Below, in pieces: positions 1 through 7,622 of a DNA stretch of 11,145 nucleotides. The DNA is from Paramuribaculum sp. Lineage in GTDB: Bacteria > Bacteroidota > Bacteroidia > Bacteroidales > Muribaculaceae. Each line of letters begins with the position of its first letter. The stretch's first letter is position 1. The translations under genes and the position numbers were made by a program. The notes under the pieces were generated by a model. That model was not told the origin of the DNA. It was given only the letters and a program-made list of their open reading frames with translations, and searched no databases. The DNA lies in assembly GCA_029051965.1 (NCBI GenBank), contig JAIDJZ010000139.1:1-11145 (forward strand), in the 5' to 3' direction.

Positions 1-645
1 ATACACGCAGGGCAATATAAGACACGCCCCAATAGCGTAATCACAAGATATGGTGACAGATTCGAGTACGCTTCACCGGAGGAAACACCCGGACTTATGG
101 CAGACTTGGTCGACTGGTACAATACCGCTGAACAGGAGGGAAAACTATCTCCGGTTGAGTTGGCCGCGTTGTTCCGCTACCGGTATATCCGCATCCATCC
201 TTTTGAAGATGGCAACGGACGTATAGCCCGACTGATGGTGAATTATATTCTCACTCGCCACAATTATCCGATGATTGTAGTCCGCAGCCGCAAGAAAAGC
301 GAATATCTCGAAGCACTCCATCAGGCAGATCTCGAAGTAGGTCCTGTGCCGAGCTACGGCGCTCAGGCGGACATCAAGGATATACGTCCATTTCTAAAAT
401 ATTTCAACGATCTGGTAGCAACAGAGGTGTATAACGATGTATTGTTTGTGAGCGAGAAAAATGAAAATGTCTGGTGGTATGACGGAGAGCGTATAGCATT
501 CCGCACTCCCAACTATGCTAAAATTCTGAACGCTATGCGTACACAACCGACGCTGACACTCGCAGAGATGAAAGAAGAAACCGGCATCCCAACGCAAAAT
601 GTTGAATTGGCGGGGTGGTGGCGTCTGTCTGAGCCGAAAGAATAA
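1..645 (+). CDS. Fic family protein (probable AMP-transferase), 5' end outside window
   Basis: The reading frame is open from base 1, so this is the C-terminal 214 residues of a longer protein; the ATG at 97 is internal, because the in-frame residues before it (GQYKTRPNSV and on) read like the normal lead-in to a Fic fold. The catalytic loop HPFEDGNGRIAR begins with its His codon at 196-198 and has the invariant His, Phe, Asp/Gly-Asn-Gly-Arg pattern of active Fic enzymes. Known Fic proteins move AMP (or another nucleotide or phosphate group) from a nucleotide onto a hydroxyl of a target protein. After the core comes a WWYDGERI segment (about 472-495) and a helix-turn-helix-like stretch (about 511-590, YAKILNAMRTQPTLTLAEMK), as in many long Bacteroidetes Fic proteins. 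The protein ends soon after this helix pair (GWWRLSEPKE), earlier than I would expect. The target and the N-terminal inhibitory helix cannot be judged here. Confidence 0.9.
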   Translation: MHAGQYKTRPNSVITRYGDRFEYASPEETPGLMADLVDWYNTAEQEGKLSPVELAALFRYRYIRIHPFEDGNGRIARLMVNYILTRHNYPMIVVRSRKKSEYLEALHQADLEVGPVPSYGAQADIKDIRPFLKYFNDLVATEVYNDVLFVSEKNENVWWYDGERIAFRTPNYAKILNAMRTQPTLTLAEMKEETGIPTQNVELAGWWRLSEPKE

Positions 646-899
646 TTGGATATGGATGTCTGACTGTCTGTGGGGTGAATATTGTCATTTCGGGATGATT
701 TATTGAATATCGCACCTTGATAAATCAGCGTAACCTGTAAACCCGCTAATTTTACAGAATAATGTATGCCATGATTTAATGGCATCGGCGATCTCTCTTT
801 GCAAGTGGTGGAAATGTGCTGTCTGAATCATCTGAAGCGAAGCCATGATCGCTTAGCCCATTTGTCCGGAAAGGGACAGCCGATGTGTTCTGAATCGAA
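646..899. other. Intergenic region between fic and the efflux operon
   Basis: These 254 bp hold no convincing ORF. A perfect 7-bp inverted repeat with a 6-nt spacer (ATGCCAT, ATGGCAT) lies at 766-785. Weaker inverted repeats lie at 836-853 (AGCGA/TCGCT) and 863-878 (TGTCC/GGACA). CTGAATC occurs at 823-829 and 890-896, with the related CTGAAGC at 832-838. Partial matches to the Bacteroidetes -7 element TAnnTTTG are TAATTTTA (starting about 737) and TCTCTTTG (794-801), neither with a well-placed -33 TTG. The efflux promoter must lie here or further upstream, but I cannot place it firmly. None of the hairpins has a T-run that would make it an intrinsic terminator for fic. Confidence 0.6.
766..785. 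repeat. Perfect 7-bp inverted repeat, possible operator
   Basis: ATGCCAT, a GATTTA spacer, then ATGGCAT. It sits about 115 bp ahead of the efflux operon start and just upstream of a weak -7-like element at 794-801. There is no T-tract, so it is not a normal terminator. The position would suit a regulator site, but this is inference from symmetry and location only. Confidence 0.35.
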
Positions 900-1991
900 A
901 TGAGTAATATAGATAACGTGATGAGATACAGTAAATTTTTATCAATAGCAGTGGTGATTGCGCTGCTGTCGTCCTGTGGAGGAGGGGAAAAGGAACAGAC
1001 TCAGGAGTCTCCTGTCACCCATAATGTATTCACTGTCTATCCGAGCCCGACGGGAATAGAATCAGTTGTTACTTTGCCGGCTACTGTTGAGGAAGGCCGG
1101 AGTATCTCGGTCGGATTTAAGACTGGCGGCCAGATAGAGAAGATTTATGTGAATGAAGGCGATCATGTCAAGGCCGGGCAGGTCATAGCAATTCTTGATT
1201 CGGAAGATTATGCCCTCGGGGTGTCAGCGCTGCGCGAGAAATATGAAAATCTCAAATCGGAAACCGAGCGGCTGACCAAACTGCATGGTTCCGGCAATTT
1301 GAGTGACAACGATTATGAGAAGGCGATCTCCGGATTGCGCCAGTTGGGAATTCAGCTGAAGATTGAAGAGAACAGGCTCAGTTATTGCCGTCTTGCATCA
1401 CCGGCTTCAGGCATAGTCACAAAGGTGAACTTTGAGAATTCCGAGATGGTTGATGCGGGGACGCCTGTCATAGAGCTTATGGACAATAACAGTCTGGAGG
1501 CAATAGTGGACCTTCCTGTCCGGTTCTATGCGGAGCGTAATAATTTCGTCGGATTCGTCGGAGAATCGACTGTGTCTCCTGATAAGACGGTTTCACTTAG
1601 CATGCTGAGTCTGACACCGAGAGCCGACAATACTCAGTTATATCGGTTGCGTTTAGGGGTTCCGGGAAATTCCGGTTTTACTCCAGGGATGAATATTAAG
1701 GTCCGCATACTCAGTCAGGCCAATAATGAGCGGGGAGTCGAGATTCCGTTGAGCTCAGTGTTTGAAAATGGCGGACGTCGATATGTGTGGGTTGTGAATC
1801 CCTCCGATTCCACGATTAAGGCCACTGAAATTACGACAGGAGGCTCTGGTGAAAACGGTGTTGTCAATGTCGTGTCGGGGATTACGGCAAATGATCTTAT
1901 TATACGTACTGGAGTGCGTCATCTTGTGAATGGCGAAAAAGTGAACATGCTTCAGTCTGAATCTGACACAAATCCCGGGAATCTGCTGTAA
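900..1991 (+). CDS. RND efflux membrane fusion (periplasmic adaptor) lipoprotein
   Basis: This is the adaptor subunit that joins an inner-membrane RND permease to an outer-membrane TolC-like channel (HlyD/AcrA family). With the start at 900 it has 363 residues. A hydrophobic segment ends in the lipobox LSSC with Cys26, followed by GGG, so the mature protein should be lipid-anchored in the periplasm. The two halves of the lipoyl domain are at about 72-100 (VNEGDHVKAGQVIAILD) and 166-193 (ASPASGIVTKV, then DAGTPVIEL). They enclose a short alpha-helical hairpin (about 102-162) for docking to the channel. The beta-barrel and membrane-proximal domains follow. An in-frame ATG at 921 gives a more typical signal peptide (MRYSKFL, with Cys19) and may be the true start; neither start has a clear Shine-Dalgarno sequence. 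The stop overlaps the next start by 1 nt (TAATG). The substrate cannot be told from sequence alone. Confidence 0.93.
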   Translation: MSNIDNVMRYSKFLSIAVVIALLSSCGGGEKEQTQESPVTHNVFTVYPSPTGIESVVTLPATVEEGRSISVGFKTGGQIEKIYVNEGDHVKAGQVIAILDSEDYALGVSALREKYENLKSETERLTKLHGSGNLSDNDYEKAISGLRQLGIQLKIEENRLSYCRLASPASGIVTKVNFENSEMVDAGTPVIELMDNNSLEAIVDLPVRFYAERNNFVGFVGESTVSPDKTVSLSMLSLTPRADNTQLYRLRLGVPGNSGFTPGMNIKVRILSQANNERGVEIPLSSVFENGGRRYVWVVNPSDSTIKATEITTGGSGENGVVNVVSGITANDLIIRTGVRHLVNGEKVNMLQSESDTNPGNLL

Positions 1992-4900
1992 TGGAAAAGT
2001 TAGCTCAGTATTTTGTCAGGCGACCGACTCTTTTCTGGTCGCTTATGATAGGTATCATTTTCTATGGAGTGTTCAGTTATCTTCAGATGCCTAAACTTGA
2101 AGATCCCGCTGTTCCGATCAAGCAGGTCAGTGTGATTACTCTCTATCCGGGCGCTGACGCAACATCGGTAGAGCTTGATGTTGCGGTGCCTATTGAGGAT
2201 GCTCTTCGCACTCTGCCTAATGTCGATAAGATAAAATCGGATGTAACCACCGGGCGAGCCATTATCAGTGTGGAGTTTGTCAAAGAACTTCCGATGTCTG
2301 AAATCGAACAGCATTTCGATCTGGTTCGCCGAAAAATAGCGGATGTCTCCATGAAGCTGCCGCAAGGTGCGATGGATCCGATTGTTGTGGATGACATGAT
2401 GGATGTTTATGGGCTGCTTTATGCTTTCTATGGGGAAGGGTATTCGTCAAAGGAACTTGAGAAATATGCAAAGCTATTGCGACGCGAGTTGCTGACAGTT
2501 CCGGGGGTCAAGCGTATAAACATCGGAGGAACTCAGAGTGAGGTGATCAATATCGAGTTCACACCCGAGTTTATCAAGTCCAACGGGATGATTCCGACTC
2601 AGCTGATGATGAGCCTGCAAAGTGCGACCGGTGCGGTCGACGCCGGCCGTGTTTGCTCAGGTTCCAGACGGATGACAATGGAAGTCACGGAAGGAATTAA
2701 GGATATTGAAGACATAAAGAATCTGCTGTTAAGCACTCCTGACGGCAAACGAGTCAGGGTCGGAGATGTGGCGAAAGTGACACGTGAGTATGCAACTCCG
2801 CGCACTAATTCGGTCTATGTCAACAATCAGTCGGCGCTGACAATAGCCATAACTCTGGAAAACACGGCAGTCGTTCCTGATGTGGGAAAAGCTGTCGATG
2901 CGAAGCTGGCTGAGGTCATGAAGCGTTTTCCTGTCGGAATGGAGACTGACAAAATTTTCTTCCAGCCGGATAAGGTCGACGACGCAATGGTAAGCTTTAT
3001 GCTGAATCTGCTTGAGTCGGTACTGATTGTGGTGGTGCTGCTGATGTTTACGATGGGATGGCGATCCGGTGTTATTATCGGATTCGGACTTGTGCTGACG
3101 GTGGCTCTGTCGTTTCCTGTATTGTCGGCTGCCGGAACCACGCTGCAGCGCATCTCTCTCGGTGCGTTTATCGTAGCGATGGGTATGCTTGTCGACAACT
3201 CGGTTGTTATTATGGACGGTATTCTGAGCGACAGGGCAAAAGGGTTGCCCCAGAGCAAGTATCTGTATAGGATCGGGAACAATACTGCGATGCCCTTGCT
3301 TGGTGCAACCATTATCGCGGCCTCTACTTTTTTGCCGATTTACATTACTCCTGGGTCAACCGGAGAGTTTGCGGGCGACCTGTTTGTCGTAATTTGTGTC
3401 AGTCTGCTGGCCAGCTGGATTCTTGCCCTGATTCAGGTTCCGTTCTGCTCTAAATTCTGGCTTGGCCCGAAGAAGAAAAGCGAAAAGAATACGGAACTCT
3501 ATGGAAACGCACTCTACCGCACCATACGTTCGATTCTGCAGTTCATAATCGGACACAGAATAGTGTCGATCGGGTGTGCGATAGCAATTCTTGTGATATC
3601 TTTTGTGGGGATGTCTAAAGTCAGGTATGTGTTTTTCCCGGACTTTGACTACAAGCAGTTTGTTGTTGAATGTTATTTCCCTGCGACAGACGATGCGGAT
3701 CAGGTTGATGAACGGATCCGGCAACTTGCAGACTCTGTGAGCCGAATGGACCGGATTGATCGGGTGATTGTTAGCACCGGAGGTGCGCCTGCGAGATATT
3801 GTTTCGTAAGGCCGATGCCGACATCCGGCAATAATTATGCGGAACTCATTGTCGACTGTAAGGACTACAGGACAATGCAGGAGATGAACCACAAGGTAAG
3901 GGAAAAACTGCGTGCAATCGCGCCTGACGCGTATATAAGGACTCGTAAGTACAACTTTTCTATCTCTTCGTCACATACGGTTGAGGTTGAGTTTTCCGGA
4001 CCGGATATCCAGGTGCTGAAGGAGCTGTCACAGAAGGCCGAGAATATCATGCGCGGTAGCAAGTATGTCGACGCTTATTCGGTTCAGAACAACTGGAATG
4101 CATCTTCTCCCGGCATTCAGTTTGCATTTTCTCAGGCAGACGCGCAGCGTGCCGGTGTAAGCCGGAGCGATGTCGGCAATGCCCTGCAGGCTGCCACTGA
4201 CGGATTTGCCATCGGGGTGATAAATGATGGCGACGATATTTTGCCGATACGGCTGACAATGCGCAACAGCGACGGCTCTAATCCAACGCCCCTGACATCC
4301 ATTCCGGTCTGGTCGACCGTCAATATCAACATAGATCCATCTCAGGTGCAGGGCGTGCTGACTGGTGCTACCGCTCCCGATGAAATTGTCAGCAGTATGG
4401 TCCAGACGACACTGTTGGGCAATGTGGTGGACAGTGCGTCTCTTAAATATCGTGATGAATATATCTTCCGATATAATGGACAGCGCACAATTCAGGCAGA
4501 AGCAGATCCCGATCCGCTTAATCCCGACGCGACTCCGAAAAGTGTGATTGAAGATATTTCCGAGCAGATCGAGTCAATTCCTTTGCCTCCGGGTTATTCA
4601 ATGAGATATGTCGGCGAAAACGAAGTCTCCGGCGAAGCGTCGGACAAACTGATCGGGCAAATGCCGATTATTCTCATGATGATTTTCAGTGTGCTGTTGC
4701 TGCTATTCAATAATTGGAAAAAGATTTTTGTGATACTTCTCTGCTTCCCGTTTGTGATGTGCGGCATAGTGCCGTTGATGCTGCTTACCGACACTCCGTT
4801 TACGTTTATTGCCCAGATCGGCTGTATGGGGCTGATTGGAATGATGGTGAAGAATGCGATCGTTCTGGTTGATGAAATCAATCGTCTTCAGACAGAGGAG

Positions 4901-5125
4901 CATGTCGAACCCTACAACGCTGTGGTGATGGCCACATTGAGCCGTGTGCGACCTGTCATGCTGGCTTCATTCACCACTATTCTGGGAATGATTCCGTTGC
5001 TGACGGATGCGTTGTATGGTTCTTTGGCTGTGACGGTTATCGGCGGTTTGTTTATCGGAACAATCATAACTCTTATGCTTCTTCCGCTGTTTTACTCAAT
5101 TTTCTTCAAGATAAAAAAAGGATGA
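1991..5125 (+). CDS. RND efflux transporter permease (AcrB/HAE1-like)
   Basis: This is an inner-membrane, proton-driven pump subunit of 1044 residues, the usual length for the AcrB-type family. The fold is the standard one: TM1 at about 13-31, a large periplasmic loop, TM2-6 at about 336-482, TM7 at about 524-541, a second large loop, and TM8-12 from about 890 to the end. The TM4 motif reads MGMLVDNSVVIMDG, with Asp402 matching AcrB Asp407 and Asn403 at the place of Asp408. In TM10, MMVKNAIVLVDE carries Lys954, matching AcrB Lys940, and RVRPVMLASFTTILGMIP follows ahead of TM11. The proton-relay Asp and Lys are thus kept. The drug-type TM4 sequence and the neighbours argue against a heavy-metal (CusA) role. 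The second loop appears longer than usual at about residues 776-806. The gene overlaps the adaptor by 1 nt and the channel gene by 4 nt. Confidence 0.95.
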   Translation: MEKLAQYFVRRPTLFWSLMIGIIFYGVFSYLQMPKLEDPAVPIKQVSVITLYPGADATSVELDVAVPIEDALRTLPNVDKIKSDVTTGRAIISVEFVKELPMSEIEQHFDLVRRKIADVSMKLPQGAMDPIVVDDMMDVYGLLYAFYGEGYSSKELEKYAKLLRRELLTVPGVKRINIGGTQSEVINIEFTPEFIKSNGMIPTQLMMSLQSATGAVDAGRVCSGSRRMTMEVTEGIKDIEDIKNLLLSTPDGKRVRVGDVAKVTREYATPRTNSVYVNNQSALTIAITLENTAVVPDVGKAVDAKLAEVMKRFPVGMETDKIFFQPDKVDDAMVSFMLNLLESVLIVVVLLMFTMGWRSGVIIGFGLVLTVALSFPVLSAAGTTLQRISLGAFIVAMGMLVDNSVVIMDGILSDRAKGLPQSKYLYRIGNNTAMPLLGATIIAASTFLPIYITPGSTGEFAGDLFVVICVSLLASWILALIQVPFCSKFWLGPKKKSEKNTELYGNALYRTIRSILQFIIGHRIVSIGCAIAILVISFVGMSKVRYVFFPDFDYKQFVVECYFPATDDADQVDERIRQLADSVSRMDRIDRVIVSTGGAPARYCFVRPMPTSGNNYAELIVDCKDYRTMQEMNHKVREKLRAIAPDAYIRTRKYNFSISSSHTVEVEFSGPDIQVLKELSQKAENIMRGSKYVDAYSVQNNWNASSPGIQFAFSQADAQRAGVSRSDVGNALQAATDGFAIGVINDGDDILPIRLTMRNSDGSNPTPLTSIPVWSTVNINIDPSQVQGVLTGATAPDEIVSSMVQTTLLGNVVDSASLKYRDEYIFRYNGQRTIQAEADPDPLNPDATPKSVIEDISEQIESIPLPPGYSMRYVGENEVSGEASDKLIGQMPIILMMIFSVLLLLFNNWKKIFVILLCFPFVMCGIVPLMLLTDTPFTFIAQIGCMGLIGMMVKNAIVLVDEINRLQTEEHVEPYNAVVMATLSRVRPVMLASFTTILGMIPLLTDALYGSLAVTVIGGLFIGTIITLMLLPLFYSIFFKIKKG

Positions 5126-6429
5126 AATTATTCAGGATTATAATCTTTGCAGCAACTTTGCTTGTTGCGGAAAGTCTGTCAGCCATTACGCTGAATGTAT
5201 CGCAGGCGATCGATCTTGCTCTTGAGAACTCAGAGGAATTAGTCTCGGCAAAAAATGCAGTCGAGCAGTCCGGCCTGAACAGGCAGATTGCCAAGACTGG
5301 CTATCTGCCCGGTATTTCAGGAAATGTGACCGGAATGTGGAGACTGCCCGATAGCAAAACCGACATGGGTATGTCGCTGCGTATGCGCGGAGTTTATATG
5401 GCAGGGATCACACTGGTTCAGCCAATTTTCGCCGGCGGTAAGATCATTGCATCCAATAAGCTCGCCCGCATAGGAGAAACTGTTGCAAAAGAGCAGTTGA
5501 GGGAGGTCCGCATAAGAATCACGGCTAACGCTGAAGCATCCTACTGGAGCTATATCGCTGTATTGTCAAAACTTGAAATGATGAACAGCTACCGGGCCCA
5601 GATTGATACGGTATACCGCCAGGTGAAGGCGGCATTTGAGGCCGGAATGGCGACCAGAAATGATCTGCTGAGAATTGAGGCCCGTCAAGGGCAGGTCAAG
5701 TACCAGCAGGAACAGGTGGCTAGTGGAGCGGATCTCTGCCGAATGGCTTTGTGCGACGCGCTTGGACTACCCCTTGACACGCCTGTTACGGTGGAAGACT
5801 CCGAGATTCCTGTCGAACGAGTTTCGGATCTGGAAAGCTACAATCTTGATTCCAGACCAGAGATGCAGTTGCTTCACGCCGACATAGAGGCAAAACGTCA
5901 GCAGGTGTGTGTGACAAGAGCGGAGTTTCTTCCTCAAGTCGGCCTGCAAGCCGGCTGGAGCGCACTGGGCAATATAAAACTTGACATGATGCAGCAGGAT
6001 GCCAATGGGAATTATACTCCGGTGTCCAACAGGATAAACACGAATGGCTGGAATATTATGGTGTCATTGCAGGTCCCGATATTCAACTGGGGCAGAGGCC
6101 TGAAACAAGTCAAGCATGCCCGGCTGGAAGTTGATAACGCAAGATTGAATTTCAGCAGGGTGGCCCGTCAGCTTGACTTGCAGGTGCAGCAGGCTATTGC
6201 CAATGTGCGTACCGGAGAGGAGCTTATGCGTTCTGCGGAAACATCTCTGAGACAAGCCGAATCCGCCCTTGTGTCAACCACAGAATCCTATCGGCTCGGT
6301 CTTGCGACGATAACAGACCTTCTGGACTCGCAGGCTCAGTGGCATACATCACGAAGCAGTCTTATAGAGGCTAAGGCACAGCTTCGCATACATATTGTTG
6401 ACTATCGTGCCGCGACGGCCCGAATCTGA
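5122..6429 (+). CDS. TolC-type outer-membrane efflux channel
   Basis: This is the outer-membrane factor of the tripartite pump, 435 residues. A signal peptide of about 21 residues (MKLFRIIIFAATLLVAESLSA) has no lipobox Cys, so this one should be a non-acylated TolC-like protein, unlike the many OprM-type lipoproteins. The two OEP repeats expected of the family can be seen: the first opens with LNVSQAIDLALENSEEL, and the second with RPEMQLLHADIEAKRQQV (about residue 250). Each has a beta-strand segment (QPIFAGGKI at about 104; VSLQVPIFNWGRGLKQ at about 315) and long Ala/Gln/Arg-rich helices that form the periplasmic tunnel. LGLATITDLLDSQAQ near the end is typical of the family. The start overlaps the permease stop (ATGA), suggesting translational coupling. 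The stop is followed by an 80-bp gap to the tail of the AraC gene. Confidence 0.93.
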   Translation: MKLFRIIIFAATLLVAESLSAITLNVSQAIDLALENSEELVSAKNAVEQSGLNRQIAKTGYLPGISGNVTGMWRLPDSKTDMGMSLRMRGVYMAGITLVQPIFAGGKIIASNKLARIGETVAKEQLREVRIRITANAEASYWSYIAVLSKLEMMNSYRAQIDTVYRQVKAAFEAGMATRNDLLRIEARQGQVKYQQEQVASGADLCRMALCDALGLPLDTPVTVEDSEIPVERVSDLESYNLDSRPEMQLLHADIEAKRQQVCVTRAEFLPQVGLQAGWSALGNIKLDMMQQDANGNYTPVSNRINTNGWNIMVSLQVPIFNWGRGLKQVKHARLEVDNARLNFSRVARQLDLQVQQAIANVRTGEELMRSAETSLRQAESALVSTTESYRLGLATITDLLDSQAQWHTSRSSLIEAKAQLRIHIVDYRAATARI

Positions 6430-6482
6430 GAGAGTGTCTGCTTTCAAAGAATATCTCGGATTCCAGGGCTTTCAGATGGCAT

Positions 6483-6496
6483 TCAGGCGGGCCTGA
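6483..6496. terminator. Weak inverted repeat between convergent genes
   Basis: TCAGGC, GG, GCCTGA lies in the 80-bp gap where the efflux operon and the AraC gene run into each other. It could fold as a 5-bp stem with a 4-nt loop. There is no following T-run on either strand, so a role in termination is only a guess from its position. Confidence 0.25.
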
Positions 6497-6509
6497 CGGT
6501 TGTTCGGCT

Positions 6510-7427
6510 CTATACGTTTTGCGACTGCTTCCGGAGGTGGTTGCGGTATTCCACACCACTCATATTGAAATGCTGTCTGATGTATTTTGAGAATACGGAG
6601 CAGTTGGAAAATTCCAGGCAGACAGAGATTTCTTTCATCGAAAGATCTGTATAGCGCAACATTCGTTCAATCTCAAGGTTGAGAATTTCGGTGATCCATT
6701 CGCTTGCGGATTTACCGCTTGATTCGCGGCAGATAACCGACAGATATTTAGGGGATATGTTTAATCTGCGGGCGTATTCTTTGACGGAACGAAGAATCCC
6801 GTTGTCTTTTGTGACCAATTGGATGAAGTCTTGAAATATGACGTATTTATATCCCTGTGTCTGTCTGATTGCCTCAGCTGAAGGGGTGTTCGGAATCCGT
6901 TTGAGAATGTCAAAAAGCAGGCAGCCAACAATGTTTGATACAATAACATCCTGATCGGCAATGTCTTTTTCTTTTGTCTTGAGTTCCAGAATAGAACAAT
7001 ATGCGTCGACCAGGCTTAACATAAGACTGTCAAAACGGATTCTGACAAAGGGGGTCTTCAGATTGGAAAATTTTGTGAAATAGCCTTTCTTTGCCGAATG
7101 CTTGGCCACTACATCCGGTGAAAGACAGAGCACTTTGTACCGAAAATCCGGTGAAGCCTTTCCGGGTTGTAGTATAGTGCCTGGCAAACAGATCAATGCA
7201 TCGCCTGGTTTGATGTCAAAAGTGGAATTAGGATTACTCAGTGTCAGACCGCCATTCAGACAGATGAGAATTATCACCATTTTAATCTCATAGATGCCTG
7301 CCAGTGGAGGAAATGACGCATTTCCCTCGATGAGAGATATGCCACAGTCTTTATAAATCACGTCCCAGCTGGCAGTGGTCAGCTCCTCCCATAGGAGCGG
7401 CGTTAGCTGTATGTTGGAGTCTGTCAT
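6510..7427 (-). CDS. AraC family transcriptional regulator
   Basis: This 305-residue protein has an N-terminal cupin-like sensor domain (about residues 40-110, including FDIKPGDALICLPG) and a C-terminal AraC DNA-binding domain (about 205-300). The two helix-turn-helix units are SVKEYARRLNISPKYLSVICRE (about 214-235) and MKEISVCLEFSNCSVFSKYI (about 264-283), followed by NMSGVEYRNHLR, the family's usual closing motif. Proteins of this type bind a small molecule or signal through the cupin and activate or repress nearby genes. It lies tail to tail with the efflux operon, so it shares no promoter region with it. Control of the pump is plausible from proximity but unproven. Its base composition is visibly more AT-rich than the ribH-side genes. 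A candidate promoter lies 22-52 bp upstream of its start. Confidence 0.93.
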   Translation of the reverse strand: MTDSNIQLTPLLWEELTTASWDVIYKDCGISLIEGNASFPPLAGIYEIKMVIILICLNGGLTLSNPNSTFDIKPGDALICLPGTILQPGKASPDFRYKVLCLSPDVVAKHSAKKGYFTKFSNLKTPFVRIRFDSLMLSLVDAYCSILELKTKEKDIADQDVIVSNIVGCLLFDILKRIPNTPSAEAIRQTQGYKYVIFQDFIQLVTKDNGILRSVKEYARRLNISPKYLSVICRESSGKSASEWITEILNLEIERMLRYTDLSMKEISVCLEFSNCSVFSKYIRQHFNMSGVEYRNHLRKQSQNV

Positions 7428-7448
7428 GGATTATTCGTCTTTAACCTA

Positions 7449-7479
7449 TAAAGTTAGCGCTGGTAAGGAGATGAAGCAA
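7449..7479 (-). promoter_or_regulatory. Candidate promoter for the AraC gene
   Basis: On the minus strand, TTG (7477-7479), 20 bp, then TAACTTTA (7449-7456). This matches the Bacteroidetes housekeeping pattern (TTG about 20 bp ahead of TAnnTTTG) in all but the last base. It would give a leader of about 15 nt before the ATG at 7427. Confidence 0.45.
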
Positions 7480-7542
7480 TGTCGATATTTCTCCATTTGT
7501 TGTTTTTTAAACTCAGACATTCTCTAAAAACTCTAAAAAACA

Positions 7543-7572
7543 CCCCAAAAGTCAGGCAAGAAACTTTTGGGG
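7543..7572. terminator. Strong bidirectional intrinsic terminator after ribH
   Basis: A perfect 10-bp stem, CCCCAAAAGT and ACTTTTGGGG, with a 10-nt loop. On the plus strand the hairpin is followed by CACTTTTT; on the minus strand by GTGTTTTTTAG. It lies 51 bp past the ribH stop and about 115 bp ahead of the AraC start, so its main job should be to end the leftward capA/kdsD/TPR/ribH transcripts before they reach the AraC gene. It is oriented to work for both strands. Confidence 0.9.
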
Positions 7573-7622
7573 CACTTTTTATCTTTAGTGGTGTAATCTT
7601 TTTCGGAGAAGGGATGGGCCGG

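Noticed and set aside
97..99. ATG at 97 as the start of the Fic gene
   Set aside because: The frame is open to base 1 and the residues before it fit a Fic fold, so the gene begins outside the window.
2827..3312. Minus-strand open frame of 161 codons inside the RND permease gene
   Set aside because: It is a shadow of the TM2-TM5 coding region, with a Ser/Thr/Ile-rich translation and no family features.
7382..7398. GCTCCT/AGGAGC hairpin inside the 5' part of the AraC gene
   Set aside because: It lies within codons 10-15 and encodes a normal part of the protein; a 6-bp repeat is expected by chance, and no regulatory link is visible.
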